DNA of 10,254 nt from an uncultured Zetaproteobacteria bacterium (lineage in GTDB: Bacteria > Pseudomonadota > Zetaproteobacteria > Mariprofundales > Mariprofundaceae). Of the stretch, positions 5,598-10,254 are shown in pieces; position 1 is the first letter of the stretch, and every line of letters starts with the position of its first letter. The translations under genes were made by a program, and so were the position numbers. The stretch is taken from the NCBI GenBank assembly GCA_947311795.1, contig CAMZLX010000132.1:1-10254 (forward strand), in the 5' to 3' direction. The notes under the pieces were generated by a model. That model was not told the origin of the DNA. It searched no databases and was given only the letters and a program-made list of their open reading frames with translations.

Positions 5598-7094
5598 TTA
5601 ACGCACATCCACCAAAAAAGGGTTGGTTTCGAGACGAATGCCGTGCTGGTATGGTATTTGAAAGCGTATCACATGTTGCCCTTTAGGCAAGGTGATGGCT
5701 GAGATGGATACGATGTTATCATGAATAGGAAGCTCAATGTTTGATTGGGTTTTTCCATCAATAATCCAATGTCCGTTTAGACTGCTTATTTTCGAAGGTT
5801 GCCCCCATTCGTGTAAACCAATGACGAGTTTGATGGGGGGAGGCACGGTTGCTTCTGCGCCACTCAACAGTTGCTTGATGTGTTGTGTGTTTGGCTCGAC
5901 ATATTCAAGGTAGAGTGCTGAAACAGCGATGTTTTGATGTTGGTTCATATGCCAAGATGTCATACGTCCATGTTGCAAGGCTTCAAGGATGTTGGTTTGT
6001 GACGTACTTTTTGCCCAAATATCCATGGGAAAGTTGCCCAAGTATTCGCCCGCTTGCCCTTCGCCGTGGTAATCACCCGCGGATACTGCCCACATGGGTT
6101 TGGCAATGTACCCATGTAAATAGTCCATCATAAACCTATCCCATAAACCGCCCGCCACAGTATTTTGGTCGGTATCACCATACACAGCGGCAAATGCATC
6201 GGTAGGGACTTCAAAAATATATTTGTTGTATGGCGGGGTATTGAGTTTCACGCCCATGGGACCATCTCGCACGCCCGACCTCGTGCCGGGGTGCGCCCAA
6301 ATGGTGAACAAATCCTGTGCCTTTGCTGTGTTGATGAAGTCTTTATCCACGTTTGGTTGGGGTTTGATTAGCCACGTGCTCATAAAGGCAATAAAGGAGC
6401 CTGCTAAAAGTAAAGCAACACCACGTTTTCGTTTGCGGAGTAAAATAAAGACAAGCAGAAAGATAAAAGCAAACCAAAAAACCAAAGATAAAGACTGCAA
6501 GCCATAATCATGTTTAAGTGAATAGCTTGGCAATGCTTCAATTTGATCAGCTTGGTTTGCGCCCAAGGTAATGATATGGCGTTCTGCCCCATGCAGGCTT
6601 AAGCCTTTGAAAGGTATGCCTGACCATGTGTAACCAGGAATTGATTCCGTGCCTGCCAAGAGTAGTATGGTTGTTGTTTGCTGGGCCTGATGAAGCGCAT
6701 TAAAAAAATCAGCTATACCAGTTTGATACAATGACGGATGTTCTTGGCTGTAACCAATTAACCATGGTATGGGTGCTAACCCCAAACGAATGGTAAAGCG
6801 GTCGTGCTCATTCAAAGCCAATACATCAATATGTCGTTTTTCCGCAAGATATATCAAGGTTTGAATATTATGTTCACCATCTGAATGTTTGCTGCGCACA
6901 TCCAGAAGTAGGCGTATAGGTTGGTGAGTTGGGGCAAAAGTTTGTGTTGATTGTTGTGCTTGAAAGGGCTGGGATGATGCGGGTTTATCCAGCTCGCGAA
7001 GCAACATCAAACGCTCTACGCTAGGCTCATCCGCATAACTCAGCCAATTCAAACAAAAAATGCAAATAAAACTAAATGATTGAACGTAAAACAT
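5598..7094 (-). CDS. Membrane-anchored PHP-domain (metal-dependent hydrolase-like) protein
   Basis: 498 residues. Residues 1-21 look like a signal peptide or N-terminal anchor ending in a possible SYA|DE cleavage site. A PHP-type fold follows, comparable to CehA/McbA-like metallohydrolases: DVRSKHSDG (65-73), ALNEHDR (93-99), AGTE (147-150), WAHPG (266-270) and SAGDYHG (338-344). Two membrane segments (about 202-219 and 225-243) with the basic turn RKRKR between them interrupt the domain, so its two halves would face the same side, probably the periplasm. The normal first metal motif HxH reads D65-V-R67, so full metal binding is doubtful. Residues about 385-498 look beta-rich and end in NPFLVDVR, as in related PHP proteins. 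The ATG at 7094 has AGAGG 4 nt upstream. It is the first gene of the operon, with 20 nt before wbqC. The substrate is unknown; phosphoesterase or glycan-linked hydrolase roles are guesses. Confidence 0.8.
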   Translation of the reverse strand: MFYVQSFSFICIFCLNWLSYADEPSVERLMLLRELDKPASSQPFQAQQSTQTFAPTHQPIRLLLDVRSKHSDGEHNIQTLIYLAEKRHIDVLALNEHDRFTIRLGLAPIPWLIGYSQEHPSLYQTGIADFFNALHQAQQTTTILLLAGTESIPGYTWSGIPFKGLSLHGAERHIITLGANQADQIEALPSYSLKHDYGLQSLSLVFWFAFIFLLVFILLRKRKRGVALLLAGSFIAFMSTWLIKPQPNVDKDFINTAKAQDLFTIWAHPGTRSGVRDGPMGVKLNTPPYNKYIFEVPTDAFAAVYGDTDQNTVAGGLWDRFMMDYLHGYIAKPMWAVSAGDYHGEGQAGEYLGNFPMDIWAKSTSQTNILEALQHGRMTSWHMNQHQNIAVSALYLEYVEPNTQHIKQLLSGAEATVPPPIKLVIGLHEWGQPSKISSLNGHWIIDGKTQSNIELPIHDNIVSISAITLPKGQHVIRFQIPYQHGIRLETNPFLVDVR

Positions 7095-7253
7095 TGAACC
7101 TCTTTTTTATTGTCACCAAATGAAAAAATGACATGCTTTAAGCCAAGGTTAAAGCAAAAATGTTGCCAAACATAGCCTGAATGTCACTATGTCGCTATTA
7201 AATCATGTTTCAGCTTTAGGTTTGTTATTGTGTTTTAAAATGAGGGGTTCAGC
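7095..7253. promoter_or_regulatory. Divergent intergenic region with repeated TGTCA half-sites
   Basis: This 159-bp gap separates two divergently transcribed units, so it should hold both promoters. TGTCA at 7111-7115 and TGACA at 7129-7133 form an inverted pair 13 nt apart. ATGTCACT (7181-7188) and ATGTCGCT (7189-7196) are back-to-back direct repeats with one mismatch. GCTTTAA 7135-7141 and TTAAAGC 7149-7155 form a perfect 7-bp hairpin. A weak plus-strand promoter candidate is TTGCCA (7163-7168) with CACTAT (7185-7190), 16 bp apart; its -10 overlaps the direct repeats. No convincing minus-strand -35/-10 pair was found. The assignment as control DNA rests mainly on position. Confidence 0.4.
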
Positions 7254-8348
7254 TTGGCAGAAGAAAAAGGACGCAAGGTAGACGCAGACGGATTAGTTGA
7301 GAAAGGCTCGAATCTGGCGAGCTTGTTGGATAGTGCTTATATTGTAATTGGTTTGGATGGTTTTATTCAAGAGGTTAATCCTGCAGCAGAACACTTGTTG
7401 GGGATCACAGAAGAAGCGCTGATTGGAAAAGACTTTTTTACGCTTTGGGTGGTTTTTAACATGGGGAGTGCCTTTGTTGACCAAGTAATTTCCGATAGGT
7501 TGGTTCGTGGTTTTGTCGCAGATATGCGTCGCGGTAATGATGAAACATTTATTGGCTCCATCAATGCGCAGCTGGTGATAAACCAAGCCGATTATAGTAA
7601 ATCGATTGAATGCCTTGTGTCAGACATTACCGAAAATGAAAAGAAAAGAGATGAATTTGCGGAGACATTACGCTCAGTTACAGGTGGCATTGCACATTTG
7701 ATTAATAACCAAATGGCATCGGTGGTGGGTACTGCAGACCTTGTAAAAATGGAGCTTGGCGATAGACCTGAGCTTGCGAAGAAATTGGATAGCATTTCTG
7801 AAAGTGGTATGCAGGCCAGTGATGTGGCGCATAATTTGGTTGATTATGCTGATACTTCAGACAATTTGGTGATGGGCGAAGTGCATGTTGATGAGGTCTT
7901 AAAAGAGGTGACTAAATACCTGAATACTGAGGTGTTTCCCGAGCAACCACGAAAACTCTTGGTGAATGCTAAAGGCGACTTACATACATTGTTTGCCAAT
8001 GAAAAAAGTATAATTAAAATGTTGAAACATTTATTGGATAATGCGGTGGATGCAACCCAAGACAAGGGCGCAATCTTAGTATTATGCAAAAATGTGGTGT
8101 TGCAACATAAAAAAACAGGACTGAACAAAAAATATGTGCTGATTTCCGTAGAAGACCACGGGCACGGCATGGATGCTGAAACACAACATAGAATTTTTGA
8201 GCCATTTTTCTCGACGCGGTTTGCAGGGCGTGGCATGAGTTTGCCCCAAGTGTTAAAAATCATAAAGAAACATAATGGTCAAATTCGTATCAAAACAGGT
8301 GTGGACAAAGGTAGTATTTTTAAGGTGTATTTACCTGCGCTTGATTAA
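7254..8348 (+). CDS. Soluble PAS-domain sensor histidine kinase (orphan)
   Basis: 364 residues with no signal peptide or membrane segment, so cytoplasmic. A PAS domain spans about 20-130 (LLDSAYIVIGLDGFIQEVNP, then AAEHLLG and EEALIGKDFF). The dimerisation/phosphoacceptor helix carries GGIAHLINNQMASVVGTADL (144-163) with H148 as the predicted phosphorylated histidine, in the style of NtrB-like 'GGIAHDFNN' kinases, but the acidic residue after the histidine is leucine. The ATPase domain has the N box DNAVDAT (262-268), G1 EDHGHGM (300-306), the F box FEPFFSTRF (315-323) and G2 AGRGMSL (324-330). The start is TTG at 7254, decided by GAGGGG (7242-7247) 6 nt upstream and the absence of an earlier in-frame ATG. 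No response regulator gene is adjacent and no receiver domain is present. It lies 5 nt before lipB, so the two probably share a transcript. Confidence 0.92.
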   Translation: MAEEKGRKVDADGLVEKGSNLASLLDSAYIVIGLDGFIQEVNPAAEHLLGITEEALIGKDFFTLWVVFNMGSAFVDQVISDRLVRGFVADMRRGNDETFIGSINAQLVINQADYSKSIECLVSDITENEKKRDEFAETLRSVTGGIAHLINNQMASVVGTADLVKMELGDRPELAKKLDSISESGMQASDVAHNLVDYADTSDNLVMGEVHVDEVLKEVTKYLNTEVFPEQPRKLLVNAKGDLHTLFANEKSIIKMLKHLLDNAVDATQDKGAILVLCKNVVLQHKKTGLNKKYVLISVEDHGHGMDAETQHRIFEPFFSTRFAGRGMSLPQVLKIIKKHNGQIRIKTGVDKGSIFKVYLPALD

Positions 8349-8353
8349 GCGAT

Positions 8354-8986
8354 ATGCATTCACGCTTTTTACTCACTAAACATTCACAACAAACTTATCC
8401 CGATGCTATGGCTGAACAAGAGGCTTTGCGTGATGATGTATTGCAAGGAGATTCTGCCTTTCATTTGATTTTCACGGAACACCCTCCCATTTATACCCTT
8501 GGTACATCAGGTTCGGAACAAGATGTGCTTACGCGCGAAGTGGATGGTGATACCATTGAAGTGTATCCAACAGGGCGTGGTGGCGAGGTCACGTATCATG
8601 GGCCGGGGCAACTGCTTTGTTACATCGTTGCAGATTTATCCAAAGAACAAGATTTACACCAACATATTTGGCGCTTGGAAGAGGTGATTATCCGCACACT
8701 TGCAGACTTAGGCGTTGCGGCGGCACGCGATGAACGCGGCATTGGTGTGTGGGTGAATGGCTTAAAAATTGCAGCGGCGGGTGTGCGTTGTCGGCGTTGG
8801 GTGGTTTGGCATGGTATTGCCCTAAATATTAATCCCAATTTGAATCATTTTAAAGGTATTGTGCCGTGCGGGATGCGGGATGCACCTGTGACATCGTTAG
8901 AGGCTTTGGGTGTTCAAACAAGCCGTGAAGATGTTGAGAAATTGCTGGAGAAACACGTACAGGATGTGTTTCAAAGTTTATTTTAA
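8354..8986 (+). CDS. lipB: Octanoyltransferase (lipoate-protein ligase B)
   Basis: 210 residues, the normal size. LipB moves octanoyl groups from octanoyl-ACP to the lipoyl domains of 2-oxoacid dehydrogenases and the glycine cleavage H protein; LipA then inserts sulfur. It works in the cytoplasm. Visible motifs are YPTGRGGEVTYHGPGQ (71-86), the family signature; GLKIAAAGVR (136-145) with the catalytic lysine K138; WHGIALNI (152-159); and FKGIVPCGMRDAPVTSLEAL (166-185) with the acyl-carrying cysteine C172. Both catalytic residues are present. The ATG at 8354 follows the kinase stop by 5 nt and has no recognisable ribosome site, so re-initiation or coupling is likely. The stop TAA at 8984-8986 overlaps the stop of convergent apt. 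No lipA gene is in the window. Confidence 0.97.
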   Translation: MHSRFLLTKHSQQTYPDAMAEQEALRDDVLQGDSAFHLIFTEHPPIYTLGTSGSEQDVLTREVDGDTIEVYPTGRGGEVTYHGPGQLLCYIVADLSKEQDLHQHIWRLEEVIIRTLADLGVAAARDERGIGVWVNGLKIAAAGVRCRRWVVWHGIALNINPNLNHFKGIVPCGMRDAPVTSLEALGVQTSREDVEKLLEKHVQDVFQSLF

Positions 8987-9516
8987 TTGTTGTAGTGAAG
9001 TAGGCTAAAGATAGGCGTGTTGCCCAATTTCTCTTTGCCGCCCAGAAAATCCAATTCAATGACAAACAAACATGCAGCCACTTCTGCACCCAATTGCTCA
9101 ACCAATTGAATGGTTGCGGCTGCCGTGCCACCTGTTGCCAATAAATCATCGACAATCACGACGCGATGACCCTTGTTTAATGCGTCACGGTGAATTTCCA
9201 AAACATCCGTGCCATATTCCAATTCATATTCAATGGCATGAGTTTCTGCGGGTAGTTTCCCTGGTTTACGAATCGGCACAAAACCAACCCCAGTCAGCTG
9301 GGCTAAAGCTGCACCAAACAAAAAGCCGCGCGATTCAATGCCAACAATGGCATCAATGTTTTTAGGCATATTGACGGATAATTCAGATGTGCATTCAGAA
9401 AATGCTTCGCCATCGGCAAGCAATGGGCTGATGTCTTTGAAGTTAATCCCCGCTTTGGGGAAGTTAGGAATATTACGAATATAATCCCTTAGTTGAATTG
9501 CTGGTTTGGTGGTCAA
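8983..9516 (-). CDS. apt: Adenine phosphoribosyltransferase
   Basis: 177 residues, the usual length. It salvages adenine with PRPP to give AMP and pyrophosphate in the cytoplasm. Motifs are IPNFPKAGINFKDISPLL (16-33), the adenine-side N-terminal block; GIESRGF (59-65); RKPGKLP (83-89), the flexible loop over the active site; and VVIVDDLLATGGT (119-131), the PRPP-binding signature with its acidic pair. The start is TTG at 9516: GGAGG (9528-9524) is 7 nt upstream, the resulting N-terminus matches the family, and no ATG competes. The TTG overlaps the sigma-factor stop TGA (9515-9513) as TTGA. Its ribosome site lies in the 3' arm of a strong hairpin within the end of the sigma gene, suggesting that apt translation depends on ribosomes finishing the sigma gene. 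The stop shares TTAA (8983-8986) with convergent lipB. Confidence 0.97.
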   Translation of the reverse strand: MTTKPAIQLRDYIRNIPNFPKAGINFKDISPLLADGEAFSECTSELSVNMPKNIDAIVGIESRGFLFGAALAQLTGVGFVPIRKPGKLPAETHAIEYELEYGTDVLEIHRDALNKGHRVVIVDDLLATGGTAAATIQLVEQLGAEVAACLFVIELDFLGGKEKLGNTPIFSLLHYNN

Positions 9517-10254
9517 ACAACTTCCTCCAGAAGCATATTTTGTGCTTCTGGAAGGTTACGCAATTTAGCCAAAGCTGCAACCTGAATTTGACGAATGCGC
9601 TCCCGGGTCACACCCATATGTTCACCAATGGCCTCAAGTGTCCAAGGGTCATCTCTATCGCCAATGCCATAACGGAGCAATATAACACCACGCTCTTTTT
9701 TGTTTAGAAAATTTAACCAATTGTTGACCAAGTCATTACGAATTTGTTTTCCCAGTTGCTCGCAAGGTTGTTCAGCTGATGCATCTTCGGTGATGTCATA
9801 TACAGTTAAATCATCCGTGCCAAAAATCATTTGGTCGGCACTGTTGGTGGGTAGCTGGGCTTCACGCAATTCTTGAACGCGGGTTTTATTTTTACCCATT
9901 TTAAGAGCGATTTCATTTTCTGTTGGCTCGCGCCCAAGCACACTACGCAAATGATTTTCTGAGCGTTTCATGCTGTTGACTTCTTTACAAACATGAACAG
10001 GCACACGAATGGTGCGCGCTAAATTCATAATACCGCGCTCAATATTTTGGCGAATCCACCACGTGGCATAGGTTGAAAAGCGGCATTCATGGGCAGAGTC
10101 AAATTTACCTACGGCATGGATGAGTCCTAAATTGCCTTCTGCAATCAAGTCATCTAAACTTAAACCACGGTTTTGATATTTCCCTGCGATTTTGACCACT
10201 AAGCGCAAATTGGCATTGATCATGGTTTGACGAGAAGCCTCATCACCCACTGCA
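9513..10254 (-). CDS. rpoS: RpoS-type RNA polymerase sigma factor (5' end outside the window)
   Basis: About 247 codons of the C-terminal part are visible; the reading frame stays open to the window edge (the GTG at 10250-10248 is an internal valine, preceded by an Ala codon), so the true start is outside. It directs core RNA polymerase to promoters. Region 2 is complete: NLRLVVKIAGKYQNRGLSLD, DLIAEGNLGLIHAV, then FSTYATWWIRQNIERGIMN, holding the core-binding and -10 recognition segments. ARTIRVPVHV begins region 3. Region 4 carries LEAIGEHMGVTRERIRQIQV, the -35 helix-turn-helix. The short spacing between regions and the 'RTIR-x-P-x-H-V-x-K-E' wording favour RpoS over RpoD, which has a longer middle and 'RTIRIPVHM'. 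The rpoS name is less certain than the sigma-70 family call. It ends with TGA at 9515-9513, overlapping apt, and its last codons form the hairpin over the apt ribosome site. Confidence 0.85.
   Translation of the reverse strand, partial: AVGDEASRQTMINANLRLVVKIAGKYQNRGLSLDDLIAEGNLGLIHAVGKFDSAHECRFSTYATWWIRQNIERGIMNLARTIRVPVHVCKEVNSMKRSENHLRSVLGREPTENEIALKMGKNKTRVQELREAQLPTNSADQMIFGTDDLTVYDITEDASAEQPCEQLGKQIRNDLVNNWLNFLNKKERGVILLRYGIGDRDDPWTLEAIGEHMGVTRERIRQIQVAALAKLRNLPEAQNMLLEEVV
9524..9555 (-). promoter_or_regulatory. Hairpin covering the apt ribosome binding site
   Basis: In the minus-strand transcript CCAGAAGCA (9551-9543) pairs perfectly with TGCTTCTGG (9535-9527) around a 7-nt loop (9542-9536). 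The stem extends through U9552-A9526 and, past a one-base bulge at 9553, C9554-G9525 and C9555-G9524. The apt Shine-Dalgarno GGAGG (9528-9524) is wholly within the 3' arm. All of this lies inside the last codons of the sigma-factor gene (LPEAQNMLLEE), so elongating ribosomes would open it. No T-run follows, so it is not a standard terminator. Confidence 0.6.

Noticed and set aside
7223..7241. TTGTTA and TAAAAT as a kinase promoter
   Set aside because: They are only about 8 bp apart, and the -10 would put the transcript start within the ribosome binding site.
7844..8263. 139-codon minus-strand ORF inside the histidine kinase
   Set aside because: It is antisense to the conserved ATPase domain; it is cysteine- and serine-rich as expected from shadow reading and has no motif.
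8951..8985. Possible terminator at the end of lipB (AAACAC/GTGTTT hairpin followed by T-rich DNA)
   Set aside because: The stem is only 6 AT-rich pairs with a 9-nt loop, and the T-rich part is interrupted; too weak to annotate.

Overview
The window looks like a chromosomal housekeeping and envelope region of a Gram-negative proteobacterium with moderate, slightly AT-leaning base composition. The evidence is an RpoS-type sigma factor, a WecA-type polyprenyl-phosphate sugar-phosphate transferase, LipB, Apt and the conserved yggS-proC-yggT trio. The combination would fit a zetaproteobacterium or a gamma/beta relative, but that placement is a guess from gene style, not something the sequence proves. 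No tRNA, rRNA, phage, insertion-sequence transposase or CRISPR array was seen.

Layout. Positions 1-76 hold the last codons of a plus-strand amidohydrolase, probably dihydroorotase. Positions 77-390 are the only long non-coding stretch. It lies between convergent genes and is packed with inverted repeats: a small AT-rich hairpin (90-119), a 113-bp nested palindrome (131-243) and a 107-bp REP/MITE-like element with TGTCAT/ATGACA ends (250-356). The palindrome is followed on the minus strand by T-runs, so it may end the long minus-strand operon.

Positions 391-7094 are one tightly packed minus-strand run of eight genes, in transcription order: a membrane-anchored PHP-domain protein, a WbqC-family protein, a PIG-L deacetylase, a DegT/DnrJ-type aminotransferase, a WecA-like glycan initiator, yggS, proC and yggT. 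Stops and starts touch or overlap at most junctions. The first five suggest assembly or modification of an envelope glycan or glycolipid: a sugar-phosphate is loaded on undecaprenyl phosphate, an amide is removed, an amino sugar is made, and two poorly understood partners act alongside. The last three are housekeeping genes for PLP homeostasis, proline synthesis and a YggT membrane protein.

A 159-bp divergent intergenic region (7095-7253) separates this operon from a plus-strand pair: an orphan cytoplasmic PAS histidine kinase that starts at TTG, and lipB. lipB meets apt tail to tail, their stop codons sharing TTAA. apt lies downstream of an RpoS-type sigma factor gene that runs off the window end. 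The apt ribosome binding site is folded into a strong hairpin inside the last codons of the sigma gene, which suggests translational coupling.

The observations most worth a second look are that hairpin, the PHP protein with a degenerate first metal motif and a membrane hairpin inside its domain, the compact glycan cassette, and the stacked palindromes at 77-390.
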